Source: Endozoicomonas sp. NE40 | GTDB lineage: Bacteria > Pseudomonadota > Gammaproteobacteria > Pseudomonadales > Endozoicomonadaceae | Assembly: GCF_040549045.1 (NCBI RefSeq) | Contig: NZ_JBEWTB010000002.1 | Coordinates: 1,829,501-1,893,500, forward strand | DNA length: 64,000 nucleotides | Direction: 5' to 3' | Shown: positions 9,290 through 17,955 of the stretch, piece after piece | Layout: the number at the start of each line of letters is the position of its first letter | Position numbering within the stretch: the first letter of the stretch is position 1 | The notes under the pieces: model-generated | Database searches by the model: none | What the model was told of the DNA's origin: nothing | The model's input: the letters and a program-made list of their open reading frames with translations, nothing else | Position numbers and translations under genes: made by a program

Positions 9290-10135
9290 ATGAACGACGA
9301 AACCCCAACGGGCGAAGAACCCTCACCATCGTGGATGGATAAACTGTCTGGCATTTTCAGTCAGGACCCGAAAAACAGAAGTGAATTGCTGTCAATCCTG
9401 AACGAAGCAGGCAGCAGGGGCATCATAGACACCGAAGCCCTGAGCATTATTGAAGGGGCTGTTCAGGTGGCCGACATGCAGGTACGGGAAATCATGATTC
9501 CCCGCTCCCAGATGGTCTGCGTGGAAGAAGATCAGGAACCCCGGGATTTCCTGCCTAAGATTATCGAATCAGCCCACTCCCGCTTCCCGGTGATCGGGGA
9601 CACCAAGGATGAAATCATTGGCATTCTGCTGGCAAAAGACCTGCTGCCACTGATCCTGCATCATAATCGCTTCAATATTAAAGACCATCTTCGCCCTGCC
9701 ACGTTTATACCAGAAAGCAAGCGCCTCAACGTTCTTCTGAAAGAGTTCCGGACAAACCGCAACCACATGGCGATTGTGATTGATGAGTTTGGTGGCGTCG
9801 CCGGGCTGGTGACCATTGAAGACGTTCTGGAACAGATTGTCGGCGACATTGAAGATGAGCACGATGTTGAGGAAGACAGCTTTATCAAGCCCGTCGAAGA
9901 AAGTGCCAATACCTTTATCGTTAAGGCGCTGACCCCCATCGACGACTTTAATGAGCATTTCAATGCCAAATTCAGCGATGAAGAGTTCGATACCATCGGC
10001 GGGATTGTTATGCAGGAGTTTGGACACATGCCCAAGCGTAACGAATACGTGGAAATTTCCGGTTTTCGGTTTGATGTGCTTAACTCCGACGGTCGCCGCA
10101 TTCGATTACTGCGGGTGACTGACACTCACGAATAA
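9290..10135 (+). CDS. corC: HlyC/CorC family transporter-associated protein (YbeX/CorC)
   Basis: A 281-aa soluble protein with two CBS domains (from REIMIPRSQMVCVEE, ~70-195) and a C-terminal CorC_HlyC domain (~205-280, with DTIGGIVMQEFGHMP). It is the short CorC/YbeX form without the DUF21 membrane region. CorC is linked to magnesium/cobalt efflux together with CorA, and the family's genetic link with ybeY and lnt also suggests a role in ribosome homeostasis. The ATG at 9290 has an AAGG site five bases upstream. The gene lies between ybeY and lnt as in E. coli. Confidence 0.93.
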   Translation: MNDETPTGEEPSPSWMDKLSGIFSQDPKNRSELLSILNEAGSRGIIDTEALSIIEGAVQVADMQVREIMIPRSQMVCVEEDQEPRDFLPKIIESAHSRFPVIGDTKDEIIGILLAKDLLPLILHHNRFNIKDHLRPATFIPESKRLNVLLKEFRTNRNHMAIVIDEFGGVAGLVTIEDVLEQIVGDIEDEHDVEEDSFIKPVEESANTFIVKALTPIDDFNEHFNAKFSDEEFDTIGGIVMQEFGHMPKRNEYVEISGFRFDVLNSDGRRIRLLRVTDTHE

Positions 10136-10155
10136 CTCTCGCGACTGACAGGTCG

Positions 10156-11670
10156 ATGATATTGAAGAATAAACTGCCCGGACACCTGATGGCAGCGCTT
10201 GCCGGTGTCCTCTTCACATTTGCTTTCAGCCCTTATGATTACTGGCCGCTGCTACTGCTGGCCAGTGGCTGTATTTTCTTTCTTACCCAGAAGGAAGCAC
10301 TGCGCCCTGCCCTGATTCGCGGATCACTGTTTGGCGTCGGTCTATTCGGAGCTGGCACTTCATGGGTTTATGTCAGCATCCATCAGTTCGGTTCAGCTCC
10401 TGTTCCCCTTGCCATCCTGCTGACTCTGCTATTCACCCTGTTCCTGACCAGCATATTTATTACCCCTCTGTTTTTTGCTTATGTGAAACTCAGGGATCGC
10501 TATAACGTTGTAAAAACCTGGCAGCGGGCATTGCTGTTTGCCGGTGTCTGGGTACTGTTTGAATGGTTCAGAACCTGGTTTCTTACCGGTTTCCCCTGGC
10601 TGTTACAGGGCTATGCCCTTCTGGATACACCATTCCAGAGCTGGGCGCCGGTGGTCGGAGTCTATGGCCTGAGCCTGTTACTGATAACAACGGCCTGCCT
10701 GTTGACCTCTGTTCTTATCGACAAATGCCGTCTTTCTGCCGGACAGGTGATTGCTCTGGTGACCGTCGCCGCTGTCTGGCTGATCAGCCTTCCTCTGAAC
10801 CAGATAACATGGACCACCCGAACCGGTAAGCTGAGCTTCAGCGCCATTCAGGGCAATATTCCCCAGAGCCTGAAATGGGAGCCGGGCTATCTGGAAGATA
10901 CCATCAGAACCTATTTCAAATTGACCGAAAAAGAGTGGGGACGGGATCTGGTGATATGGCCGGAAAATGCCCTGCCCATTTTCTACAGCAGTGTCCGTTC
11001 TGTGATGCAGCAGATTGATCGTCAGGCTAACGACAGTGGAAGTACGTTTATCACCGGTATTCCAATGGACGATAACAGTACCGGCGAACTCCGCTACTAC
11101 AACTCCATTATTGCCTCAGGGGTAGGCGATGGACGGTACTATAAGCAGAAGCTGGTGCCTTTTGGCGAATACGTACCTCTGGAATCAATGCTAAGAGGGC
11201 TGATTGATTTCTTTGACCTGCCCATGAGTGCGTTCTCCAAAGGCGCACACAATCAGGCACTGCTGGAAGTTCCCGAAGCCACCATCGCACCCTATATCTG
11301 CTACGAAGTCGTGTACCCGGACTTTGCGGCAGAACAGGCCAGAGACAGCGGTCTGTTAATCACGATCAGTAACGACACCTGGTTTGGCCGTTCCATTGGC
11401 CCCTTGCAGCATTACCAGATTGCCCGTATGCGTTCACTTGAAACAGGACGCTATATGATTCGCGCCACCAATGATGGCAAGACCGCCCTGATTGATGACC
11501 GCGGGCAAACCGTTAAAAGTATTGAACGTTTCAAGACGGGTGTTTTGCGTGGTGAAGTTCCGGTCATGAAAGGCGTCACCCCCTTTATGCGCTTTGGGTC
11601 ATCCCCGGTATTGCTATTAAGCCTGCTGATGATTGTTCTGGTTGCTCGCCGGGGCCGTCGCAAGGCATAA
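10156..11670 (+). CDS. lnt: Apolipoprotein N-acyltransferase Lnt
   Basis: Inner-membrane enzyme that adds the third acyl chain to the N-terminal diacylglyceryl-cysteine of lipoproteins. The N-terminal half has about six membrane segments (residues 8-215), followed by a periplasmic nitrilase-type domain (~225-480) and a final anchor helix (PVLLLSLLMIVLVARRG). The catalytic residues are visible: Glu270 in WPENALP, the Lys in YYKQKLVPFGEY (~330-335) and Cys382 in ICYEVVYP. 504 aa is close to the E. coli length. It starts 20 bases after corC. Confidence 0.95.
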   Translation: MILKNKLPGHLMAALAGVLFTFAFSPYDYWPLLLLASGCIFFLTQKEALRPALIRGSLFGVGLFGAGTSWVYVSIHQFGSAPVPLAILLTLLFTLFLTSIFITPLFFAYVKLRDRYNVVKTWQRALLFAGVWVLFEWFRTWFLTGFPWLLQGYALLDTPFQSWAPVVGVYGLSLLLITTACLLTSVLIDKCRLSAGQVIALVTVAAVWLISLPLNQITWTTRTGKLSFSAIQGNIPQSLKWEPGYLEDTIRTYFKLTEKEWGRDLVIWPENALPIFYSSVRSVMQQIDRQANDSGSTFITGIPMDDNSTGELRYYNSIIASGVGDGRYYKQKLVPFGEYVPLESMLRGLIDFFDLPMSAFSKGAHNQALLEVPEATIAPYICYEVVYPDFAAEQARDSGLLITISNDTWFGRSIGPLQHYQIARMRSLETGRYMIRATNDGKTALIDDRGQTVKSIERFKTGVLRGEVPVMKGVTPFMRFGSSPVLLLSLLMIVLVARRGRRKA

Positions 11671-11692
11671 ACTCTTTTTAAGACGACCTCTT

Positions 11693-11719
11693 GGCAGGAG
11701 CATTTTCAATGCTCCTGCC
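11693..11719 (+). terminator. Strong hairpin after lnt
   Basis: GGCAGGAGCAT and ATGCTCCTGCC form an 11-bp stem around a short TTTCA loop, 23 bases after the lnt stop. No uridine tract follows on the plus strand (TATCTCCTCACC), so it is called a terminator from position and stem strength only. Confidence 0.55.
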
Positions 11720-11875
11720 TATCTCCTCACCCTCTCCCCTGCCGATATAGCTCATTGCAACTATTCTCATTGGAAACGTTCTAAAGCTGTTTAAACAATG
11801 AGAATACCAACTCACCCTATTGCCAGAATTTGTCGTTACTGCGCACTGGTCACCATCACAGGGCTTTGCACCATT

Positions 11876-13291
11876 ATGAGCACATCAGCCAACTCAACCG
11901 ATGTCAGGATCGAAACAGACAGCCTGGGAGAAGTCGCTGTTCCCGTTGATGCATTATATGGTGCGCAAACCCAGCGGGCAGTCGATAACTTTCCGGTCAG
12001 CGGCCAATCCCTGCCCGAAGCGTTTATCACCGCCATTGCCCGCATCAAAAAAGCCGCAGCGTCTGCGAACCTGTCGCTGGGCTTACTCTCAAATGATAAG
12101 GCAGAGTCCATCACCCAAGCGGCGAACCAGATCATTACAGCCGAATACCCAGGTTCTTTTCACAGCCAGTTCCCCATTGATGTGTACCAGACAGGTTCCG
12201 GCACCAGCACCAACATGAACGTCAATGAAGTCATCAGCCACCTTGCCAGACACAACGGTACAACACCGGTCAGCCCAAACGACGATGTGAACCTTGGCCA
12301 GAGCAGCAATGATGTGATTCCTTCAGCCATTCATGTGGCTTCTGCCCTGCTTGTGGAACACCAGCTTCTGCCTGCGGTTTCACATCTGATCAGAACCCTT
12401 GAAGGACGGATCAAAGACATTGGTTCAATTGTCAAAACCGGGCGCACTCACACCATGGATGCCATGCCGGTCACCTTTGCCCAGGAAATGGGTGGCTGGC
12501 AGGCATTGCTGCAGCAGGATCAGGAGCGTCTGAAAGCCACGCAAAAACGTCTGTTACAACTGACACTGGGTGGCACAGCGGTAGGTTCCGGCACCAATAC
12601 TCACCCCCTCTATTCACAGGCAGTCTGCGATGCCCTTGGGCAAGACACCGGCTTACGGTTCACACCCGCCCCGAACTTCTTCGCAGCCCAGAGTGTTCCT
12701 GCTACCGCTCTGGAACTGTCTGCAGGCCTGCGGGGATTAGCGGTCAGTCTGATGAAGATTGCCAATGACTTGCGCTGGATGAACAGTGGCCCGCTGGCAG
12801 GCATTGGTGAAATTGAACTGCCTGCACTGCAACCGGGTTCCAGTATTATGCCCGGCAAGATCAATCCGGTGATTTCAGAGTCCGTCACCATGGTGGCAGC
12901 CCAGATAATCGGGCTGGATACCGCAGTGGCTATTGCCGCCCAGTCCGGCAACTTTGAACTGAATGTCATGTTGCCACTGGTGGCAAATAACCTTGTGCAA
13001 TCCATTACGCTGGCCAGCCATGTCAGCTCAATTCTGGCAGACAAGGCCATCAAGGGGTTCAGGGTACGGGAGGCGAACATTAACGCATCCCTTGACCGCA
13101 ACCCGGTTCTGGTGACCGCCCTGAATCCGATCATTGGTTATATGAAAGCAGCGGAGATTGCCAAACAGGCTTACCGGGAACAACGCTCTATTCTGGACGT
13201 TGCAAAAGAGAAAACCGACCTTTCAGAACAGGAGCTGAGGAAGATTCTTGACCCTGCCCAGCTCACTAAAGGGGGCATTAATAAGAAATAA
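11876..13291 (+). CDS. fumC: Class II fumarate hydratase FumC
   Basis: Iron-independent, oxidation-resistant fumarase interconverting fumarate and L-malate. The superfamily signature GSSIMPGKINPV is present (about residue 321), as are the SSNDVIP and GRTHTMDAMPVT active-site segments. From the ATG at 11876 (MSTSANSTDVRIETDSLGEVAVP) the protein has 471 aa, matching bacterial FumC. The frame stays open upstream to an ATG at 11798, which would add 26 residues resembling a weak signal peptide (basic stretch, then CALVTITGLCTIM). Neither start has a convincing ribosome site: AGGG lies 12 bases before 11876, and nothing before 11798. I prefer 11876 because fumarase acts in the cytoplasm. Confidence 0.93.
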   Translation: MSTSANSTDVRIETDSLGEVAVPVDALYGAQTQRAVDNFPVSGQSLPEAFITAIARIKKAAASANLSLGLLSNDKAESITQAANQIITAEYPGSFHSQFPIDVYQTGSGTSTNMNVNEVISHLARHNGTTPVSPNDDVNLGQSSNDVIPSAIHVASALLVEHQLLPAVSHLIRTLEGRIKDIGSIVKTGRTHTMDAMPVTFAQEMGGWQALLQQDQERLKATQKRLLQLTLGGTAVGSGTNTHPLYSQAVCDALGQDTGLRFTPAPNFFAAQSVPATALELSAGLRGLAVSLMKIANDLRWMNSGPLAGIGEIELPALQPGSSIMPGKINPVISESVTMVAAQIIGLDTAVAIAAQSGNFELNVMLPLVANNLVQSITLASHVSSILADKAIKGFRVREANINASLDRNPVLVTALNPIIGYMKAAEIAKQAYREQRSILDVAKEKTDLSEQELRKILDPAQLTKGGINKK

Positions 13292-13297
13292 TGTCAG

Positions 13298-14056
13298 TCA
13301 ATTATCGATATGAAGCCGGTCACTGAGCCAGTACCAGACCAGCCCCAGATATTCGTGCAGGGCCAGTTCACTCGTTCTCAGGTTGCGTATCTGAGGCAGC
13401 CAGTATCGGAGTTTTTTCCATGGAACCTCTGACCATGTGAATATGGTCGGCGCAGGAATCACCTCAAACCCCATCTTCTGATAGCTTAAAACAGACCTGG
13501 GCATGTGCCAGCTGTGAGTCACCAGAATAATGCGAAGGTTTTCCTTGCCCAGATCCCTGCTCAGCATGTCATAACTGTAAAGGGCATTCTGCCAGGTGGT
13601 CAGGCTTTGCTTTTCCTGCCAGCGAGCGTTGATGCCATAATCCTTGCGCAAGGTTTCTGCCATGGTTTCAGCTTCTGACCGTTCGCCGCCACCACTGATC
13701 AGCAAAGGCACACCACACTGACGATGCACTGTTGCGCCATAGCGAATTCGCTCCAGAGACAGGGCGGTTGGTTGAAAACCCTCGTATTCTGGTGTTGAAC
13801 GGGGGTATCCGCCTCCCAGAATCACAATGGCATCAGCCTCCTGACAGGACCCGGTATCCAGAGCTTCATACCACTCAAGCCCCTTACTGAGAATCGTTGC
13901 AACCGGCGATGTCGACAACCCGTAGAGAACAAACAGTGCCAGCCAGGGCAACCATCCCAGTGTTGTTTTAAAGATCAGTCCCACGACAATCATCCATATC
14001 AGCAAAACCGGTGGCAACAGGCTTTGCTTTAAACACCATCGCATTACAGGTTTCAT
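13298..14056 (-). CDS. YdcF/ElyC-family membrane protein (DUF218)
   Basis: A 252-aa inner-membrane protein with two N-terminal membrane segments (LLPPVLLIWMIVVGLIF and WLPWLALFVLYGLS) and a DUF218 domain from about residue 70: DAIVILGGGYPR, LLISGGGERSEAETMAETL, LVTHSWHMPRSVL. This two-helix plus DUF218 layout matches ElyC, which affects undecaprenyl-phosphate lipid carrier metabolism and envelope integrity in E. coli, but DUF218 relatives differ and the exact role is not settled. It is convergent with fumC, six bases apart, and probably monocistronic. Confidence 0.82.
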   Translation of the reverse strand: MKPVMRWCLKQSLLPPVLLIWMIVVGLIFKTTLGWLPWLALFVLYGLSTSPVATILSKGLEWYEALDTGSCQEADAIVILGGGYPRSTPEYEGFQPTALSLERIRYGATVHRQCGVPLLISGGGERSEAETMAETLRKDYGINARWQEKQSLTTWQNALYSYDMLSRDLGKENLRIILVTHSWHMPRSVLSYQKMGFEVIPAPTIFTWSEVPWKKLRYWLPQIRNLRTSELALHEYLGLVWYWLSDRLHIDN

Positions 14057-14277
14057 AAAATTCCGGAAGTTATTTACCGGTTTAGATTAACACCGCGACA
14101 GCCTGTAAGCACAACCCGCTAACCATTTGCGAGAATATCGGACATACGTACCATCTTTAAATATGAGTCAATCGCCTTCATAACAATTCCCCATTAACCA
14201 GAAGCCATCCCCCACTCAAAGTTCACTGCCCCCGGGCAGTTAGCCTGATGCGATGGTACAGAATGAGTAATTGATTC

Positions 14278-14853
14278 ATGACCGAAAAAGAAAAGATGAT
14301 TGCAGGGCTGGGCTACTTTCCATCGGACCCTAAGGACCCTGAGCTGCGCGAGGAAAGAAAAGCCGCCAAGGCGCTCTGTCACCGTTATAACCTGCTGGCT
14401 CCCCATGAAGCTGAGCAGAAAACCGAACTGTTAAAAAGCCTTTTAGGGCAGGTACAGGAAGCGAATATTGAACCAAGCTTCCACTGCGACTACGGCTATA
14501 ACATTTATCTGGGCGAGAACTTTTATTCCAATCACAATCTGGTCATTCTCGATGTTTGTCCAGTAATTATTGGCGACAATGTGATGTTTGGCCCAAACGT
14601 CACCATCACTTCAGCCGGTCACCCTATCGATGCAGAAACCCGCAATTCCGGTCTGGAGTTTGGTAAAAAAATCAACATTGGCAACAATGTCTGGCTTGGT
14701 GCCAATGTGACGGTCAATCCGGGTGTCACCATTGGTGATAATGTTGTGATTGGCTCTGGCAGTGTTGTCACTAAAGATATTCCTGCCAACACGGTGGCAG
14801 CCGGTGTTCCCTGCAAAGTGATACGGAATATTGAACAGTCGCAGGCAGCCTGA
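14278..14853 (+). CDS. maa: Maltose/galactoside O-acetyltransferase family protein
   Basis: Acetyl-CoA-dependent sugar O-acetyltransferase of the LacA/Maa/NodL group. The N-terminal ~55 residues are the helical maltose-acetyltransferase domain (EKMIAGLGYFPSDPKDPELREERKAAKALCHRYN). The rest is a left-handed beta-helix of hexapeptide repeats (IGDNVMFGPNVTI, INIGNNVWLGANVTVNPGVTIGDNVVIGSGSVVTKDIPANTVAAGVP). The catalytic His lies in TSAGHPIDAE. 191 aa is typical. It stands between ElyC-like and LysR genes with no linked sugar genes, so the physiological acceptor is unknown. Confidence 0.88.
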   Translation: MTEKEKMIAGLGYFPSDPKDPELREERKAAKALCHRYNLLAPHEAEQKTELLKSLLGQVQEANIEPSFHCDYGYNIYLGENFYSNHNLVILDVCPVIIGDNVMFGPNVTITSAGHPIDAETRNSGLEFGKKINIGNNVWLGANVTVNPGVTIGDNVVIGSGSVVTKDIPANTVAAGVPCKVIRNIEQSQAA

Positions 14854-14861
14854 ACGAAAAG

Positions 14862-15806
14862 CTACTCCTGTTCTTTATCGAGAATACGATGTCGTTCCTG
14901 CAGAACGACATCATTCATTAGCTGCTTCAGCCAGCTTAATACCGGGTGAGCGCTGTCACTTTTGCGCCAGGCCAGACTGATCGAAAAATCACCTACTGCA
15001 ACAGGAGGCTCACAGTGATGCAAAGGCTGTTGCGAGTCATCAATATACGACAGCGTTTCAGGAACGACCGATAACAGCCTGGCGCCTTTCAGCAGGTTCA
15101 GCAACGAAATAAATCTTGAGCAGCCCAGAGACACTTTCCGGCTTAGCCCCTGTTGGGCGAGAATGCTATCAACGTTGCCACTCAGTTCGCCTTCCGGTGT
15201 CACCAGTGCATGGGGAATATCAAGGTAATCCTGCAAAGACAACGGCAGGGGCTTCTGCAGCACACGGTTATCAAACAGGCAGACATGCTTCTCAATGTAC
15301 ACATCCTGTACCTCCAGCTCGTCCATGGCTTCCGGCCAGTGACCCAGTGCCATATCCAGCTTTCCGGCTTTGAGCAGATCGGCTGCATTACCACGATTCA
15401 CGGTGACAAAGCTGACCTGAGCCTGAGGTGCATCAGCCAGTATGCGTTCAAACAGCGCTCTGGCATAAACCAGTTCGCAGTAGTCGTTTAAACCGATTCG
15501 AACAGCCCCCTCCCACGTAGCAGGCGTAAATGCCGACTGATCCAGTACCCGATCCCGGATCACACTCAGCACTTCATGGACTGCCAGATACAACTCATCG
15601 GCTTTACGAGTTGGCCGCATTTGCTGACCCTGTCGTTCAAGCAGCACATCATCAAACAGTTTGCGCAAGCGCCCCAGAGTATGACTCATGGCAGACTGCC
15701 CAAGATACAGACGTTCAGCCGCTTTACTGACACTCTGTTCCTGGTACAGGGTTTCAAAAGCAGTCAGCAGGTTCAGGTCCACACGGGATAAATCAATACG
15801 ATTCAT
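14862..15806 (-). CDS. LysR-family transcriptional regulator
   Basis: A 314-aa LysR activator/repressor: N-terminal winged HTH (LNLLTAFETLYQEQSVSKAAERLYLGQSAMSHTLGRLRKLFDDVLLERQG, ~12-62) followed by a periplasmic-binding-protein-like effector domain from ~95. It is transcribed away from the chromate-type transporter with 64 bp between the starts, the usual layout of a LysR protein and its target. That gap holds the imperfect dyad ATTAAT-TAG-ATTAAT (around 15823-15840), which fits a T-N11-A LysR site. The inducer is unknown. Confidence 0.9.
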   Translation of the reverse strand: MNRIDLSRVDLNLLTAFETLYQEQSVSKAAERLYLGQSAMSHTLGRLRKLFDDVLLERQGQQMRPTRKADELYLAVHEVLSVIRDRVLDQSAFTPATWEGAVRIGLNDYCELVYARALFERILADAPQAQVSFVTVNRGNAADLLKAGKLDMALGHWPEAMDELEVQDVYIEKHVCLFDNRVLQKPLPLSLQDYLDIPHALVTPEGELSGNVDSILAQQGLSRKVSLGCSRFISLLNLLKGARLLSVVPETLSYIDDSQQPLHHCEPPVAVGDFSISLAWRKSDSAHPVLSWLKQLMNDVVLQERHRILDKEQE

Positions 15807-15870
15807 GACTTGGATTTAAACAATTAATTAGATTAATCAAAGTAGACCTTTTTAAAATGTTTAGCTTCAA

Positions 15871-17082
15871 ATGACAACCTCAAATGACAAGATGTCTGAT
15901 CACCCCATGCTGAAAAATTGTTTTGAAGTGTTTATCCGTTTTCTGACCCTGGGCTGCTATGCCTTTGGAGGACCGACGGCACACATAGGTTATTTCCACC
16001 GGGAATTCGTTGAAAAACGACAATGGTTAAGTGAGCAGGAATACGCTGATACGGTTGCCCTTTGTCAGATGCTGCCGGGACCCGCGAGCAGTCAGGTGGG
16101 TATCAGCATTGGTTTTGACCGCGCAGGATTGCCGGGTGCATTGGCGGCCTTTACAGGCTTCACACTGCCTTCAGCCATTCTCATGGTTTTGCTGGCAATG
16201 GGTTACAGTGAAATTTCCGGGCTTTCCTCCGCCATGGGTATTTTGCACGGTGTCAAACTGTTTGCGGTGGCCGTAGTAACCGATGCATTGATTAAAATGG
16301 GCAAGTCTCTCTGCCCTGACCGCCCACGGGTCACCATGGCAATCATTACCGCCGGTCTGATGTTAATGATGCCTGGCGTCGCCATGCAGATGGCCGTCAT
16401 TATCGCTGGTGCGATAGCCGGTTATGTGATTTACAACCAGAGTACCGGCACAAATCCACTGCCCGAAGTGAAGGGACGCAAGCGTATAGCCTTTGCTGCA
16501 GCCGCTTTGTTTGTAGCAGGCATTCTTGTCATTCCGGTTCTCGCCGCACAGTCTGATAATGCCGCTTTGCAGTTGTTTGACAGTTTCTATCGCTCTGGCG
16601 CCCTGGTGTTTGGCGGTGGTCATGTGGTTCTGCCCATGCTTCAGGCTGAACTGGTACACGACGCTGGAATAACAGCTGACGCGTTTCTGGTGGGATACAG
16701 TGCTGCCCAGGCCGTACCGGGGCCAATGTTTACTCTGGCACCTTTTCTGGGTGGTGTTTTTGGTGGCAGCTTTAACCTGAGTTACGCCCTTGTGGCCCTG
16801 GTGGCCATGTTCGCACCGTCCTTTTTGTTGCTGGCTGCCGCCTGGCCATTCTGGAACCGCCTGAAGGCGATGCCAAAACTTCGTTCTGCCATCAATGGTA
16901 TCAATGCCGTGGTCACGGGTCTGCTACTGGCCGCGTTGTATGACCCGGTAATTACACTGGCGATTAAAGGTGCGGAAGATGTTGCACTGGCGTTGCTGGC
17001 CTACCTGTTACTGGCTGTCTGGAAGCTGCCGATTGCCCTGATGGTACCGCTCTATGCAGGCATTGGTTTCGTTCTGCTTTGA
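15871..17082 (+). CDS. chrA: Chromate efflux transporter (CHR family, ChrA-like)
   Basis: A 403-aa inner-membrane transporter with two homologous CHR halves. The first carries FGGPTAHIGYFHREFVEKRQWLSEQEYADTVALCQMLPGPASSQVG (~30-80). The second carries GALVFGGGHVVLPMLQAELV and YSAAQAVPGPMFTLAPFLG (~245-300). About ten hydrophobic helices are visible. The long two-domain form is associated with chromate export in Pseudomonas and Cupriavidus, but many relatives in uncontaminated habitats may transport sulfate-like anions, so substrate is inferred from family only. Likely controlled by the divergent LysR gene. Confidence 0.88.
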   Translation: MTTSNDKMSDHPMLKNCFEVFIRFLTLGCYAFGGPTAHIGYFHREFVEKRQWLSEQEYADTVALCQMLPGPASSQVGISIGFDRAGLPGALAAFTGFTLPSAILMVLLAMGYSEISGLSSAMGILHGVKLFAVAVVTDALIKMGKSLCPDRPRVTMAIITAGLMLMMPGVAMQMAVIIAGAIAGYVIYNQSTGTNPLPEVKGRKRIAFAAAALFVAGILVIPVLAAQSDNAALQLFDSFYRSGALVFGGGHVVLPMLQAELVHDAGITADAFLVGYSAAQAVPGPMFTLAPFLGGVFGGSFNLSYALVALVAMFAPSFLLLAAAWPFWNRLKAMPKLRSAINGINAVVTGLLLAALYDPVITLAIKGAEDVALALLAYLLLAVWKLPIALMVPLYAGIGFVLL

Positions 17083-17092
17083 TGGGATACGT

Positions 17093-17123
17093 CCGGAGTG
17101 CAGCCTTATGGCTACCACTCCGG
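17093..17123. terminator. Hairpin between convergent genes
   Basis: CCGGAGTG (17093-17100) and CACTCCGG (17116-17123) form an exact 8-bp stem, with AGCC/GGCT inner pairing. It sits between the chrA stop and the stop of the convergent small gene at 17132 and could serve both, although no U-tract is present on either strand. Confidence 0.45.
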
Positions 17124-17131
17124 CCGGAAGG

Positions 17132-17557
17132 TTAACCAAACAAGCGATTAAGACCATTCTTAATGGTACCAGCGATAGCGCCTGCTTGCTCTTTGCCTCT
17201 GAACTGTATATTTTCTTTTTGTTTTTGAGCTTCAAGCCAGGCTCGCTTGCATGGTGAATCAGAGACCCCTTTACGAAGGTCGTAGATCCCCTGATTAGCC
17301 TGGTGTTTTGTCTCTCTGCCAAGCTTCGCAATGCTCTCCCATTGCTTGCAAAGAAATTCACTAAGAGGCTTGAATGGCTTCGATAGTTTTTCAAGCAAAT
17401 TGTCCAGAATATTCATCAGCCCATACTTTTGTTCAACGCTGCGATTAAAAGCCGTCGTCTCTCTGTTTCTGGGGGACTTTGCAGCATCATTCGTCATACG
17501 TGCCTGAATTAATTGCTGTGTTGTCGCACTGAAGCGACCCGGATTGAGTTCTCTCAT
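17132..17557 (-). CDS. Hypothetical protein, 141 aa
   Basis: Unrecognised soluble, basic protein. The start at 17557 (MRELNPGRFSATTQQLIQAR) is chosen because AAGGAGG lies eight bases upstream, one of the best Shine-Dalgarno matches in the window; a longer frame to 17593 exists but has no such site. The sequence is helical in character, with a Lys-rich middle (LLEKLSKPFKPLSEFLCKQWESI) and a C-terminal block (WLEAQKQKENIQFRGKEQAGAIAGTIKNGLNRLFG) ending in a possible amphipathic helix. No signal peptide or catalytic motif is seen. It may be lineage-specific. Confidence 0.6.
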   Translation of the reverse strand: MRELNPGRFSATTQQLIQARMTNDAAKSPRNRETTAFNRSVEQKYGLMNILDNLLEKLSKPFKPLSEFLCKQWESIAKLGRETKHQANQGIYDLRKGVSDSPCKRAWLEAQKQKENIQFRGKEQAGAIAGTIKNGLNRLFG

Positions 17558-17593
17558 TACCTGTACCTCCTTGTTCAGTAACTGGATTGACAT

Positions 17594-17955
17594 AAAGAAG
17601 CTTCTTACATTTTTTAGTCTAGATAATGGTCACCCTCCTTACTATTGAAAACGTTAGCAGTCCTAACCTGCTGGTTACCTGTACTCAGGCTGGTTCTGAT
17701 TGTTTATCGAGTAATTGTTTATCGAATCATTTTTTACGAATTATTATCATTTACCTATTGTCTATCTGCTTTAGGGATTCGAGTATTTGCTTTTGTATGT
17801 TAGCCTTCACAACTCGCAATAACCCACTGAAATTTTTGATTTCCTGTTTAACGGCTGAATCGATTCGAATAACGTTGCGTTTACTGCGTACATAACATCA
17901 CAGACTATCGCAGTACACTCTAAACATGCGCATAATTTATTAAACGGATAACCCG
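17594..17955. other. Gene-free AT-rich interval
   Basis: About 360 bp upstream of the sulfatase-maturase gene with no convincing gene; an 89-codon open frame here has irregular composition and no ribosome site. A 15-bp imperfect tandem repeat, TGTTTATCGAGTAAT then TGTTTATCGAATCAT, lies at 17701-17730. The interval presumably carries promoters for the maturase and for the small minus-strand gene. Confidence 0.5.

Noticed and set aside
17626..17895. 89-codon plus-strand frame before the sulfatase maturase
   Set aside because: Irregular Ser/Cys/Leu/Ile-rich composition, no ribosome site, AT-rich surroundings; more likely regulatory DNA.
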